A stretch of 64,000 bases of DNA from Tritrichomonas foetus. Lineage: Eukaryota; Parabasalia; Tritrichomonadida; Tritrichomonadidae. Shown piece by piece: positions 40,101-50,361 of this stretch (the stretch's first letter is position 1; each line of letters begins with the position of its first letter). Location of the stretch: NCBI GenBank assembly GCA_001839685.1, contig MLAK01001282.1, forward strand, positions 1 to 64,000, given 5' to 3'. The translations under genes were made by a program, and so were the position numbers. Below the pieces are notes generated by a model that was given only the letters and a program-made list of their open reading frames with translations, did no database searches and was not told the DNA's origin.

Positions 40101-40757
40101 TATAAAACTGAAAAAAATCGTCTCACTGAAGTTGCTGTTGGTCATCTTTGCGATATTTGTGAAAATAAAGTGCCAAAAGAATTACTTTCAACTTTGTTTA
40201 TCATGTCGAAAGGATTATTTAAGATGAAAGAAGCACGAAAACTTGTTTTGGATTTCGTTTCGAATGATATTCCGATTGTTGATGATATGGTTGAAAGTGT
40301 TTGCAGCTCATTAATGAATCTTGGACAATCTGATAATGAACTAACAGAAAAAACAGCAGAAAGTGTGTTGAAACTATTTTTAAGGATTTCTGATGAAACA
40401 AAACTAAAATTTATTGAAAGCTATTCTACATGTTATCAAGCACTCTTTGCTTTGTGGAAGAGATATCTTGATCCAACATCTGAAGAATTTGATGAAAATT
40501 CTGCGTTATTGTGCATGAAGAAATTAAATGAAATACTCTGTGAATTTTTAACTGAAAACTCAAGTGATGAGGATAAAATTGTTATTTTGAAGTTTATTTG
40601 TGAAACTCAAAGTTATGGAAAATGTTTTGAAAGTGAGAAAAAGTTTGCACATATTTATTTTTATTTAGATAAAATTGCTGATCTTATTCTGAGTGAGAAT
40701 ATGGAAATTAGAAAACTTTTACGAGAAATTGTTTTAATTGTTTCACATCAACAATAA
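37200..40757 (+). CDS. MON2: MON2-like (Sec7-related, non-GEF) trafficking scaffold
   Basis: The 1185-residue all-helical protein begins like MON2. MKQQCINDLKLEYKKFSRFM followed by PDVVRGPATEALRIL parallels the N-terminal DCB region of human MON2 ([20 protein letters not shown], then PPVKEAAESGIIKV). LITGDALSSVIRRIESFDDI and a later AAINQIISSFFSFAEE correspond to conserved DCB/HUS helices. No Sec7 catalytic domain is present, as expected for MON2. MON2 works with Dopey and a flippase at endosome-Golgi membranes. HEAT-like repeats continue to the C-terminus. It is shorter than animal MON2 (about 1700). A BIG/GBF relative that has lost its Sec7 domain is the alternative. The stop is embedded in TAAA. 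Confidence 0.7.
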   Translation: MKQQCINDLKLEYKKFSRFMIPDVVRGPATEALRILSEDEIKLPINDPQHPVITAFSIIVENKKTRPMCPPLINTICDCLRIELITGDALSSVIRRIESFDDIDDDMALKIIQFSTAIIVYHYLDMHIFQSILSLLGSFCSSQSDLVSTSSIAAINQIISSFFSFAEEKCSDLTVINKRDIDLCYSMAGGISVTFDNHIQKVIFLVLRDFIQVCCGQKSQWLRIHQLKSDICFGVLENAIVQHFGLIVSSKHFLNLIEKAIKSAYSQNAPLSFCILSIEILMDTLPSACAALFSYFLSDLKPHSPKLQKSLTFYRILLFRNSSVVVNFCLKCDQNANLLSGLISALRELSEHTDEDLRIDLSLSNRASDWTPGNDPSFVISAPIEITIFFVVSCYKAANSALKILVSHTWGDVLLIFQVGSSIVTGRSCYVLMQGLHSLAVLTNELMLDDARGSAIGAFCTILVAPKGPEADEIRKTAYLTVFSAIETTPAIFRGHWNKLMTALSEFHWKPQNFLFTLELPEKQVIEIALSLFSINDGNATTREWSMTFFSDLLIENMNRFGIIWDSLEENIFLSIVNKDSQIEALNSLFSLLNNGFTKESEFQLSNLVQKLFDGKYFDPETRYTALEQIYLLLSKSGNIIEKGWPSLINALNPKNFEDEVDVLNSAFRCLQLIYNDLLFSLSTYVQALIINLAISFAGQKTDINVSLSAFGLLWNLSSVAKNSDMWKLIFKQAYPLIGDPRNDVSLCAVNTFFSLIISNSQVFEPEVFRYIAEELVNPVIDILVEERPECESSQQSAFHELAHCGRNLWNQFSPIGERQEEIWKRLIIEHEKFMMRCTKREVVTTCFQFYDEVFQCNYLSDQLFLFVFDSLDRLKEYLIAHETANSPLYGAFGRMIRNSVPAQKSRMNMTFLKRWISIIESLIFDLNCGSFLPPTSHKTLDALDLLFPLPEDQTFVVYESIVKIACYKTEKNRLTEVAVGHLCDICENKVPKELLSTLFIMSKGLFKMKEARKLVLDFVSNDIPIVDDMVESVCSSLMNLGQSDNELTEKTAESVLKLFLRISDETKLKFIESYSTCYQALFALWKRYLDPTSEEFDENSALLCMKKLNEILCEFLTENSSDEDKIVILKFICETQSYGKCFESEKKFAHIYFYLDKIADLILSENMEIRKLLREIVLIVSHQQ

Positions 40758-43112
40758 AGTGTTTGTTAATTTTAATTTTAACTCTTTTTCCTCTATTAAT
40801 ATTTTTAATCTTATTCCTGAAAAAAAAAAAATTCTTTTGTTCATGGATAAAATTCAAATTAACTAAAAAAGATTACCCACTTTTTTACATTTAAGTACAA
40901 AAAAGTTAACAGAGAAGATCCTTTTTGGACAACGCGTTTTCCATTCAAAATAATATTAATCATTATTTTGTGGGGAAACCCATGAGATTGCACAAATACA
41001 GCGAGTCTTCTTGGTATTAAGCCTATCAAATTATGAATCAGCTGAACATCAAAATTATGTTAATACTGAATAGGGAAATGAAATTAACATTTAAGTGAGT
41101 TTATTTCACCTTTTTTATATTATGGGGGTTTCTGTCAAATTTATTCTATCGTCGCATTAATTAAAAATAAGTAAATAAAGGAAGAAAAACGCAAAGAAGA
41201 AGGGAAGGTACAAAGAAAAAGAACAAAGTAAGAAGCTAAAATAGAACTATCGCATATAGAAATAAACACTATTTTTATTATATTATTGAATTTCATTTTT
41301 TTAAAAACTTCGTTTATGTTGGCTTTTTCCGTTATGTATTAATTTGAAAGGATCAGTAATGTGATTATTTCATGGCGTTTGCTGAATTTAATTCGTTGTG
41401 ACGATTATTTTTAAAATCGAAATTTTCTACGAAAAAATACTTTGTGGGTATTGGGCCAGATGTTTTGACATCAAATAATTGTGAATAGTGTCTGAAATAC
41501 GAAAGCGAAATTAAAGATATGTCGATTTGAAGAAATTTAGAAATTTAATTAACATCATTAAATTCAGATCGGATCAGTAAGGAAATATATAAAAGCTTGG
41601 TTCGTACTAAGTTATTTTTCAAAAGATCAGCGTTGAGGTCTTCTTTGTTATTTTTAGAATTCTTCGTAAAATCCAGAATAATATTTTAAACGAACTTTTT
41701 TGGCGGTTATTCAACCCCCTATTTCAACGATATTGGAAATAAATCTGGTTTACTTTTCATAACTTTACAAAAAATGTCATATTCAATTTATTTCTGCTTT
41801 CCATCAACTTCCTTCAATTATTCCACTTTTCCGTTTTTTTAATTATCACAAACCTGTTTTTTAACATCAAGTTTACAAATATTCATTCTGAATTTTGAAT
41901 TAATTATCTGAAATATTCAAAATATATTAAAAATCGATATGTATTCGAGAAAATGCTCTTCACAAAAAGTTTCCATGAAAAACTATCTAGAATTGAAAGA
42001 TAAAATAATAATAATAAAGATGTATACAAACCAAATAGTCTTAACGTACGAAATCACTNAAATGATCCTTATCATCAGTATTACTTAATACCATCAGTCA
42101 AAAATCAAAACCCAAATAGCTAAAAGAATGACGAAAATTTCCCTTATCGCAAACTTCGCAAATGGCCGAATTCAAAAATATTTCGAAAATGATTCTGAAG
42201 AAGCTATTGTTTCAGTTTTCGGGTGAACAGCTTTCAGTCAATTGTTAAATCTATATTTTATAGTTATGAGCCATATTTATTCATAGTTTTGAAATTTTGC
42301 AACAATTAAACCGAAAAAAGAGCGATTTTGGAGGAAGCCTAAAAAAAAATTGTGAGAAGCTTTTTTTCCAAGAATCACAAAGATTATAATACTGCTTCCC
42401 ATAATTCTATTTACACTTCTTCTATCGATTTTTAATTAAAAATCGCGAAAATTTTGATAGTTTTAACTCAGTGATGGTGAATTAATTCAATTTCCATTTG
42501 ACAAATATGAATGTATTGAAATCTTTTCTGTCATAAAATTTTAGTATATGAAGAAAATAGACTGGCAGTCCTCAACAGCACATTCTCAAGCAGGGATACA
42601 GATACAACGATTGAAAGACCAAATCAAGAAAAATGGAATACAATAGGTTTTTTTCCAGACTCAATGCCAAGTGAATTTTCTGATGACTCGCCATTTAGAT
42701 GGCAAAACATTCGTAATCTTCTCATTGATGCCTAAATTTTTTTTATTTATATCAAAATTATTAATATTTTTTTTATACTTCATTTTTGTATTTTGGAAAA
42801 CATTATAATTTTCGATGGAGGGTCATATGATAATAAAAAGCACGATTTATGATAAGAAATAATCAAGATATTAATGCTATAAAATCACTTTTTATTTCAA
42901 TAATTCTCAGAAATTTCTGTGGGGTTTATTTTTTTCTCACAATTTTTTTTTAGATTTGGTTTTCTCTGTATCTTGATTATTAAATTATAATATTTATATA
43001 TTATTAATAGGATTACAATTAAATAATATTTAGATGACAATAATATCAACAATTATTCATTTAGATCTCTCAATAGTCTTCTACATCTAGAGCTAGTTAG
43101 TTTGTATACATC
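40758..43112. other. 2.4 kb intergenic desert with coding debris
   Basis: This is the longest stretch without a gene in the right two thirds of the window. Two short protein-like stretches occur: 42128-42226 (32 codons from an ATG, MTKISLIANFANGRIQKYFE) and about 42650-42735 (DSMPSEFSDDSPFRWQNIRN followed by a stop). They may be remains of one decayed gene, but no family is recognised. The rest is AT-rich. Confidence 0.4.
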
Positions 43113-43138
43113 TAATAATAATAATAATAATAATAATT
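43113..43138. repeat. (TAA)n microsatellite
   Basis: About eight units of TAA/ATA lie 44 bases before the start of the cyclase-like gene. Confidence 0.85.
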
Positions 43139-43181
43139 GAAAAAGCTACACGAAGATCAAAAAAGTCTGAAAAAGTTCAGA

Positions 43182-46100
43182 ATGAATGAAGCGTTTCAAG
43201 ACCCGCAAACGCTATCTCAACAAGTTCTCGATAATATAGACAACATTCTTTCTCCTCAAAAACTCTTCAATTCTTTGTTTTTTCGAATTTGCAGAATGAT
43301 TGCCGAAGTTCATTCATATCCCACAGTATTGAACCTGCTTGACCAAATATTTTACGTTATTCAAGTATTCCAAATCATGCTTCTTTCGCTTTTTTCAAAC
43401 AGCCACGGAATTTGGGTCAAAGATCCCTCAACAATATTATATAGTGATATCATCAACATTATTATTCGTTTTTTACCATTTCATTCGTCTCACGATGCCC
43501 ATTCACTTGCTATTATTTTCATTATTTTGTTGCACGCAACGGTAATATTTTATCTTATATGGACTTTTTTATTTTATAAGCCATTTACATCATGCACTTA
43601 TACAACGACAAAATGGCTACCGATACTTCCATTTTATCTCACAAAAATTATGGTAATTCCTTGCGTGTGCCATTTTTTTTGGTGCGTTTATAACGTTCGA
43701 AATGGAGTCGCTGTTGGACTTTTAATAATCTCGCTTATTAATTGTGTCATTAGTATCGCTGGATACATTACTCACAATATGATTAATTCTTGTTTTCCTG
43801 TATTTTCATCGAATCACACAGCAAAATGGTTCAATGCATCTTATTCTTTTAATTTAATTAGTATTCTTGTTTCAGCGGCACTTTATGAGACTTTAGAAGT
43901 GATTATTTCAAAAGAAGGAAGATTAATCATAATGACTTTATTAAATCTTTCAACTTTTGTGAAATTATGTTATAGTGGAATATACTGTCCTTTTACAAAG
44001 ATCAGGAGTAATTTTTACTTTGTTTATATAAATATTATGAATCTAATTAATGGTCTTTCAATTACTGCTTGTGATTATCTTGATTATCATTTTTCTGTTT
44101 GGTTAATCGTCTGTATTTCAGCTTTAATTCCTCTGATGTTTATCTCAAAACAAATTGTAAAAAGGCGAATTATAAAATTAAAAACAATTTGCGATTATTG
44201 TGTTGACAATGTCGATTTTAAACCATTACAAAATTTGACTAAAATGTCAATTGTTACTGCAATTTGCACATCATTTAATGGAGATTTTGATGCACTTAAT
44301 TGGCTAATGGAATATTATCCACAAGATTTTTCAGTTATTACATTATACTATAAGTTTGTTTTATTATTTCCTAAACAACATCATTTATTAAAACAATCAA
44401 TTACTCAAATGAAACCTCTATGTCATTTATCGATTCAAAATAAGATAATTACTTGCTATTTTGAATATTTATATTTCATTAATTGTTCCGATCCTTTTGA
44501 AGTGGATAGTTTTACATCTTTAGCTGTAGATGACTATTTAATGACACTTCATTTATTTTGGACAGAAGTTCTTCTCGGTCGTAAAAAACGTCTACTTTCT
44601 TTAAGTCAAGTTGTTAATGAAAAATATTTATATGCTCAGTCTTTTTTCCACCTTTTTGAACATGCTTATGAAAAGTTAGAGAATTATGAACGGTTCCGTT
44701 CAATCTCATCTTTACAGCTTGTTTCTTTAGTATCTAAAGAATCTGAGCCAATAATGAATATCATTTATCGGGAATCTAAAAATTCTGTACCTTCTGCTGT
44801 TCAGAGTATTCTTTCAAAATCAAATTCGATAAATAGATATCCAAGAAGTTTACCAATTGAACAAGTAGCAGCTGATATTAAAAAGAAAACTCTTTTATTT
44901 AGGCATTTGGTGATGTATTATCCTTTCATTTTTATTGTTAGTGTCGGAATTATACTGACGGTGTTTTTATTTATAAATTGTGAAAAAATTCCGATGATTT
45001 GGGACTATGAATTTTCGATTATAGATATAATTTACAGATTAATTGTTGCTTATTTTCTTTACCCTCTAATCCCACTGACTCAAAATGGCATATATGATAG
45101 TAGCATGTTCAAAAACTATATTAATGAAAATCATCTTTTTAATACTAATTTAACTGATGTCAAAAATGATCTGATATCAATTATTGATAGTGCGGTAGAA
45201 ATGTTTCCTCAATTATATCAAAATATGAAAACACATCCTTTTCCTGAAGGTAAAGGAGAATTATTGACGACAAAATATTCTATATATATGTACCCAAAAA
45301 CATCAAACACAACCAAAAATGTTTCTTTCATTATGATGCTAAATTATCTTACATATATTGCTAAGTCTCATGCACAAACATTTACAGAACAAGAATTTAT
45401 TGATATTTATTCTACAAACATGTCAGCTAGTATCACAAGGAGTAATATTGTTTTATTTAATAGTGCACTTACATTTTTATATAATTATCCTCCAAGTGTA
45501 GAAAATATTATTTTAAACTTTTTTTCAAAGCGAGCTTGTTATTTTGAAATTTCAGCAACAATTTTAATCTTTCTTGCATTTGTAATGCAACTCTGTTCAG
45601 GTTTTTTAGCACTATATTTCATTGAAGCCTTCTTCGATAATCTTTTTATATTACCAAAAGTTTCTATTTCCGAATTAATTGACAAATTAGGAAGTCGAAT
45701 CTCCACCAACTTCCTGTTTCACGAAGAAATTGATAGTGATCTAAAATATAATTTAACTCAACTTTCCTATCAAAGTGCACCAAAGTCGTTTGAGTCACTT
45801 TTAAGCTCATTTACACTTTTTTCCATCTTGACATTTTTAATGGCCATTATTTTCCGTGGTTTATTTATTCCAGGTACTTATGAAAATCAACATTTATTAA
45901 AATTTTCATTTAAGAACCTTAAAATGGCATCACCTCACTTATCGCTTCCGATATATTTCAGTGTTGTCCAGCATGATGCATTAGAATTATTATTAATTTC
46001 AAAACTTGGATTAGAACCACCTGCTAACTATACTCAAGTTTTATTCAATAGCATTAATGACACAACACATTACATCATTAGTGACTTGTATAATTATACA

Positions 46101-47579
46101 ATTGATGCAGATACATTCCCTCCTTTTCTCTTAAGAAGCTTCTTTTTGACTCCAAATTTAACTATCCAAGACCCAATTGATAGTCAAACAATTCCAGTAA
46201 TTGGTGCATTCATGATAGCCACCAATTTACTATTTCTTGAAGAATTCAGAAACAATCAAACTTTTACTCCATCAACCCTAAATAATATGGTTGCTTCTAC
46301 AATTTCCATAATGAATAAAATGATCCCTGCTTTACGTGATTCACTTATGAATTCCATCCAAAGTTTCATTGGAGAATTTAGATATACTGCCACAATTATA
46401 GTCTATATTTACTTTTTCTTAACTCTAATGACTATGGTTGTTGTTCATTATTTGGCAGGAACCATGTTAAATGATCCAGATTTTGTAGTTTCATTTTTAT
46501 CAACTGTCCCACCAAATGTGCTCACTAATTTTACACGTGGAAACAATGACTTTTCTGAAGGGCAAACGGAAGTCGCCCCAATGATTTTTGAAAATGAAGA
46601 TGCTTTTCAATTTTTGGTTGAAACTGTTATTCTATGTGACTCACTTAATAATGTCGTTGCCATCACACCAAGTGGTCAAGCCATGCTTCAACTTGATGAA
46701 TACTTAATAAAGTTCACTGATCTTCTTTCGACATTGAAGATTTCAATTGACCAATTAAAGCTTCCACCTACTGAACAATTTTCTCAACCATGTATGGCAG
46801 TTTTCCCATCAGGCGAGGAAAAAGTATTAAAAATTTTCATTACCCCAGTTAAAAAGTTCATTTTTAATACGCAATTAATTGAATATGCCTGTACTATTGA
46901 AGATATTACCCAAAAACATAATCTTATATATAATTTAAACCATGAAGCTAATAAAGTTAGATTATTAATGACACAATATGTTCCATGGCCAATTGCTGAC
47001 CTGTTTTCACGAGGTGAAAATGCACAAAGAATAGTGGTTCAGAAAATAATATGTATGAATTTTTATTTGAAAACACCTTTGCCTTTAACTTTTCATGAAC
47101 TTTCAATTGTTCAGGCCGAACTTAATAAATTGATGAAAGAATGCTCATTTTTGACATATTTTGGACGCTCTCTTCAATCTTTTCGTGTTGTTTCTGGTAT
47201 TTTTAATACTTCAATGCCTTTACCTGAACAGGCAGCCCGCTCTGTCATCTTTTCAATGCAATTAATTGAAATTATTCGACATATTTCTGAAAACATACAC
47301 AAGCCTATAGATGTGCATTGTGGTGTACATGCACCTGGACCTGTGTGTGCCGATGAAGTTAGTCAGAATCCGCCAATCTTCGATGTGTTTGGCCATTCCC
47401 TCACTGTGAGTGAAACAGTATCGATGAAATGCGATGTCAATAAGATTAATATTACGAGAGATGTTTATGAATTGATTTTTGGACAAAGTTCATTTGAAAT
47501 TGCATTTGAAACAGAAATTTCTCTGTTGAATGGAGCAGTAATGCCGATTCATATGGTTACTCACGTGAATTTGGAGTAG
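43182..47579 (+). CDS. large multi-span membrane protein with PAS-like and degenerate class III cyclase domains
   Basis: The first ATG in frame is 43182 (MNEAFQDPQTLSQQVLDNID, about 1465 residues). The N-terminal third has many hydrophobic spans (for example LAIIFIILLHATVIFYLIWT and FLYFV-rich segments). A second membrane block begins near residue 605 (YYPFIFIVSVGIILTVFLFI), then a large probably extracytoplasmic loop with many N-glycosylation sequons, and further spans near 815 and 1120. A cytoplasmic PAS-like region follows (ENEDAFQFLVETVILCDSLN), then a coupling helix and a cyclase-fold domain (VPWPIADLFSRGENAQRIVV to the end). This is the layout of trichomonad transmembrane nucleotidyl cyclases. 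The first metal-binding aspartate position reads IICMNFYLKT instead of FADIVGFT, and other catalytic positions look lost, so the protein is probably a pseudo-cyclase or regulatory partner. Confidence 0.8.
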   Translation: MNEAFQDPQTLSQQVLDNIDNILSPQKLFNSLFFRICRMIAEVHSYPTVLNLLDQIFYVIQVFQIMLLSLFSNSHGIWVKDPSTILYSDIINIIIRFLPFHSSHDAHSLAIIFIILLHATVIFYLIWTFLFYKPFTSCTYTTTKWLPILPFYLTKIMVIPCVCHFFWCVYNVRNGVAVGLLIISLINCVISIAGYITHNMINSCFPVFSSNHTAKWFNASYSFNLISILVSAALYETLEVIISKEGRLIIMTLLNLSTFVKLCYSGIYCPFTKIRSNFYFVYINIMNLINGLSITACDYLDYHFSVWLIVCISALIPLMFISKQIVKRRIIKLKTICDYCVDNVDFKPLQNLTKMSIVTAICTSFNGDFDALNWLMEYYPQDFSVITLYYKFVLLFPKQHHLLKQSITQMKPLCHLSIQNKIITCYFEYLYFINCSDPFEVDSFTSLAVDDYLMTLHLFWTEVLLGRKKRLLSLSQVVNEKYLYAQSFFHLFEHAYEKLENYERFRSISSLQLVSLVSKESEPIMNIIYRESKNSVPSAVQSILSKSNSINRYPRSLPIEQVAADIKKKTLLFRHLVMYYPFIFIVSVGIILTVFLFINCEKIPMIWDYEFSIIDIIYRLIVAYFLYPLIPLTQNGIYDSSMFKNYINENHLFNTNLTDVKNDLISIIDSAVEMFPQLYQNMKTHPFPEGKGELLTTKYSIYMYPKTSNTTKNVSFIMMLNYLTYIAKSHAQTFTEQEFIDIYSTNMSASITRSNIVLFNSALTFLYNYPPSVENIILNFFSKRACYFEISATILIFLAFVMQLCSGFLALYFIEAFFDNLFILPKVSISELIDKLGSRISTNFLFHEEIDSDLKYNLTQLSYQSAPKSFESLLSSFTLFSILTFLMAIIFRGLFIPGTYENQHLLKFSFKNLKMASPHLSLPIYFSVVQHDALELLLISKLGLEPPANYTQVLFNSINDTTHYIISDLYNYTIDADTFPPFLLRSFFLTPNLTIQDPIDSQTIPVIGAFMIATNLLFLEEFRNNQTFTPSTLNNMVASTISIMNKMIPALRDSLMNSIQSFIGEFRYTATIIVYIYFFLTLMTMVVVHYLAGTMLNDPDFVVSFLSTVPPNVLTNFTRGNNDFSEGQTEVAPMIFENEDAFQFLVETVILCDSLNNVVAITPSGQAMLQLDEYLIKFTDLLSTLKISIDQLKLPPTEQFSQPCMAVFPSGEEKVLKIFITPVKKFIFNTQLIEYACTIEDITQKHNLIYNLNHEANKVRLLMTQYVPWPIADLFSRGENAQRIVVQKIICMNFYLKTPLPLTFHELSIVQAELNKLMKECSFLTYFGRSLQSFRVVSGIFNTSMPLPEQAARSVIFSMQLIEIIRHISENIHKPIDVHCGVHAPGPVCADEVSQNPPIFDVFGHSLTVSETVSMKCDVNKINITRDVYELIFGQSSFEIAFETEISLLNGAVMPIHMVTHVNLE

Positions 47580-47954
47580 CACAAGGATTTGTCGCATTTT
47601 TATTTTTGTTTTTTATTTTCATGTAAATATATATTAGTAATTATTCGACTTTTGTTTTTTTATTTTGTTCACATAATTTTTGAGAAGTAGCTATTACATT
47701 AAGAAACAGATTCTGAAAAAGCAGCATAATATGAAGCATTTTGATTTATTATTAGTCTCAATAAGTTTAGTTCTATTTACATTCGTTTCATTGAATATTC
47801 AGAAAGAATGCCTCTGAACATTTTGCAAAATATTTGAATCATGAATCAATCAAAAAATAAAATATATATATATATATATATAAAATAACAAATAAAAAAA
47901 CAGATTAAGTGCATAAAAAGCAATATGTTTAAAATATAACTATTTTTCTCTATC
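47580..47954. other. intergenic region with (TA)n run
   Basis: About 375 bases. A (TA) run covers about 47862-47882. Nothing else is recognised. Confidence 0.55.
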
Positions 47955-48449
47955 TCACTTTCTATTGAATTTGCCTTTTTCAAACTTTTTTCCTCCCTTT
48001 TCAAATTTCTTTCCACCTTTTTCGAATTTATTTCCTTTTTCAAATTTTCCTCCTCTCTCAAATTTTCCGCCATTTTTCTTAAATCGATCATTCGAATCCT
48101 CTCCCTTCTTTCCGGCTTTGTTTGCATTATTGAATGTCTTTGCTGGTTTGTTAGAATTGTTTGATTCGAATTTTCCTTTCTTTCTTTTATCTGCAGATTC
48201 GTCTGATTCTTTATTTTTCATCATATCTCTCATTTTCTTATAGGTGTCTTTGTTTGGCTTCAATTTTGGCGCAGTTGGGCCTGCTTCATCATCAACGTCG
48301 CTGTCATTATGGCGAGATTTTTTATTTAAATTGGGTTGTTTCTTCGTTTTCGGTTTGGGATCGTCAAATGTATCGTCTTTGATGGTTTTCATTAATTTGA
48401 AGTCGATTAATCCGACGATATCTGAATAGTACTGAAGTTCCTCTTCCAT
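47955..48449 (-). CDS. small basic protein with KFEKGGK repeats
   Basis: The 164-residue protein starts at ATG 48449 with a short ordered part (MEEELQYYSDIVGLIDFKLM). It continues as a disordered, highly charged chain with a KLKPNKDTYKKMRDMMKNKE segment. From about residue 125 to the end it consists of repeats of the form (K)FE(K/R)GGK. The composition (Lys, Gly, Phe, Asn) recalls nucleolar or RNA-binding proteins. That is a guess from composition alone; no family is recognised. Confidence 0.65.
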   Translation of the reverse strand: MEEELQYYSDIVGLIDFKLMKTIKDDTFDDPKPKTKKQPNLNKKSRHNDSDVDDEAGPTAPKLKPNKDTYKKMRDMMKNKESDESADKRKKGKFESNNSNKPAKTFNNANKAGKKGEDSNDRFKKNGGKFERGGKFEKGNKFEKGGKKFEKGGKKFEKGKFNRK

Positions 48450-49205
48450 GATTTTTTGAAAGATTTTGAGCTCTGGTCGATGAAAATTTTATGGTGAAAT
48501 TAAATGATGAAATATCTATATCGTATTTTATATCACATATCATGTATTCATATCACATATGTCGATTTCAATGTGATAAAACAACACTTCACATAGCCAA
48601 ACATGAAAACATGGCGGAAATTAGAAATATGGTCTACCAACGATCCAAATGGACAGATCGATTTATCATCAGTGACTCATGAAAAAATAAATAAATAAAT
48701 TATTTATTTGGTTTAGATATTTTCATCATCCGAATATAAAAGTTTTCTGATGCTGTGATGTGAATAACTTTCAAAAAGATAGATTTTATTCTTTCTCTGA
48801 GGCTTTATTTTGATTTTTCTGCCCGAATTGGATTTTGAGTTTTCATGTGCTATCCAATTTTCGAGAATTTTGAATAATGTAGTTTTTTGAAATCGGAAAT
48901 ATAATGTTATTCAAGGTAATTTACATCTTTTAATTCATCCTGAAAATGCCAATCTTTTTTGATTCATTTAAATTCAGAAATTGCGAATACGATGTATATC
49001 ATGATATACTGTTGAAACGATCTATTTACTATCTGATATATGGTAGAATGTTTATCTCTAATTGAGGAAGTTCAAAATGGGTTTGAATCTTCAGAAAAAG
49101 TTTAACTTATTATTTAGAAGCATGTAAAACACAGAAAATTCAGAAAGAGAATAAATTTAATTCAATACCTTATAATTTTTTATTTGAATACATCACATCA
49201 CTTAT
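48450..49205. other. intergenic region upstream of the oxidoreductase
   Basis: About 755 bases. A short frame with ATG at about 48612 (MAEIRNMVYQRSKWTDRF) ends after some 23 codons and has no recognised family. TTATTTGGTTTAGATAT at about 48704 repeats half of the palindrome at 33892. Confidence 0.4.
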
Positions 49206-49210
49206 TCATT
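49206..49210 (+). promoter_or_regulatory. initiator-like TCATT of oxidoreductase gene
   Basis: TCATT has its A 20 bases before ATG 49228. Confidence 0.45.
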
Positions 49211-49227
49211 TTCGAGAATCACGGGAA

Positions 49228-50361
49228 ATGAGCATTGTTTTCACCAAACCTCGCATTAATGGCCTCGTTCCAAAAAATCGAATTATGCGATCAGCAACTT
49301 TCGAATCTCTCGGATCTCCAGAAGGCCTCGCCACTGAAAAATTAACAAATCATTTATGTCGCCTCGCAAAAGGCGGCTGCGGCCTCATCGTCGCCGGATG
49401 CGCGTATGTAAATAAGAAAGGAAGAGGTCACCTTTATCAGATCGGCCTTACAAATGATGAGCAAGTTTCGTCGATAAATACAATGATTTCCAAAGTGCAT
49501 CAAAGTGGAGGCTTGGTCGCCCTACAATTGAACCACGCTGGTCTCGAAAGTCGCCCAAAGCTAACCGGCTATCCAACCCCCGAAGGACCTTCACAAACGA
49601 ATAAGAAAAATGGCGCGATGTCGAAAGATGCAATTTACGAAGTTATTGACTCCTTCATCCAAGCCGGAAAGTATGCGGTTGCCGCAGGCGCCGACGGTGT
49701 TCAACTTCATGCAGCCCATGGATATCTCCTTGGCGAATTCATTTCTCCGATCTGGAACAAGCGCGATGATGAGTTTGGAGGTGATACAAAACGTCGTTTT
49801 GAAATTGTGCGTAGAATCCTAAACGGTCTCCGAAGTGAACTTCCCTCATCTTTTCCAATTATGATAAAAATGAATGGTCATGATTTTGAAAATGGGGGAG
49901 TAACGGTTGAAACCGCAATAGAAACCGCAAAAATGGCACAAGAAGCAGGATGTGATGCGATTGAAGTATCAGGCGGTAGTGGAAGAAAGCCTTATTCGTT
50001 AATGGGCGATATGCCATATGATGTTCTATTTAAAGATCCAAAGAAAAGGGAGGCAATGCAGAAGAGATTTTCTGACATTCATTTTTCACCATGCTTCAAC
50101 CACAAATTCGCCAAAGAAATTAAAAAGCATGTTAATATTCCTGTGATTTCTGTTGGCGGTTTCAGAACAATTGATGAAATTGAAACAGTTCTGAAAAACA
50201 ATGAATGTGACATGGTTTCACTTTCCAGGCCTTTCCTCCGCCAGCCTGATTTAGTCAATCAATTCAGAAAAGGAGAAAAGAAAGTTTCATGTAAAAACTG
50301 TAATATGTGCTTCTTCCAAGTGATGGCTGATAAGCCAGCAAGATGTTATTCATATCAATAA
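49228..50361 (+). CDS. NADH:flavin oxidoreductase of the old yellow enzyme family
   Basis: The 377-residue protein is a one-domain FMN-dependent TIM barrel. Landmarks are the start KPRINGLVPKNRIMRSATFE, LVALQLNHAGLESRP (conserved Gln and His region), DGVQLHAAHGYLLGEFISP (HxxH active-site motif that binds the substrate), WNKRDDEFGGDTKRRFEIV, and FMN-phosphate-binding IPVISVGGFRTIDEIE with MVSLSRPFLRQPDL. The end CKNCNMCFFQVMADKPARC has CxxCxxC then 11 residues then Cys. This resembles the 4Fe-4S site of 2,4-dienoyl-CoA reductases, though this version is seen in one-domain relatives too. It would reduce activated alkenes with NAD(P)H; the true substrate is unknown. Bacterial-like sequence and C-rich codons at the 5' end suggest an old lateral transfer, which is inference. 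Confidence 0.92.
   Translation: MSIVFTKPRINGLVPKNRIMRSATFESLGSPEGLATEKLTNHLCRLAKGGCGLIVAGCAYVNKKGRGHLYQIGLTNDEQVSSINTMISKVHQSGGLVALQLNHAGLESRPKLTGYPTPEGPSQTNKKNGAMSKDAIYEVIDSFIQAGKYAVAAGADGVQLHAAHGYLLGEFISPIWNKRDDEFGGDTKRRFEIVRRILNGLRSELPSSFPIMIKMNGHDFENGGVTVETAIETAKMAQEAGCDAIEVSGGSGRKPYSLMGDMPYDVLFKDPKKREAMQKRFSDIHFSPCFNHKFAKEIKKHVNIPVISVGGFRTIDEIETVLKNNECDMVSLSRPFLRQPDLVNQFRKGEKKVSCKNCNMCFFQVMADKPARCYSYQ

Noticed and set aside
47846..48127. Second minus-strand frame rich in Glu/Lys/Arg
   Set aside because: It overlaps the KFEKGGK protein in another frame and starts inside it.
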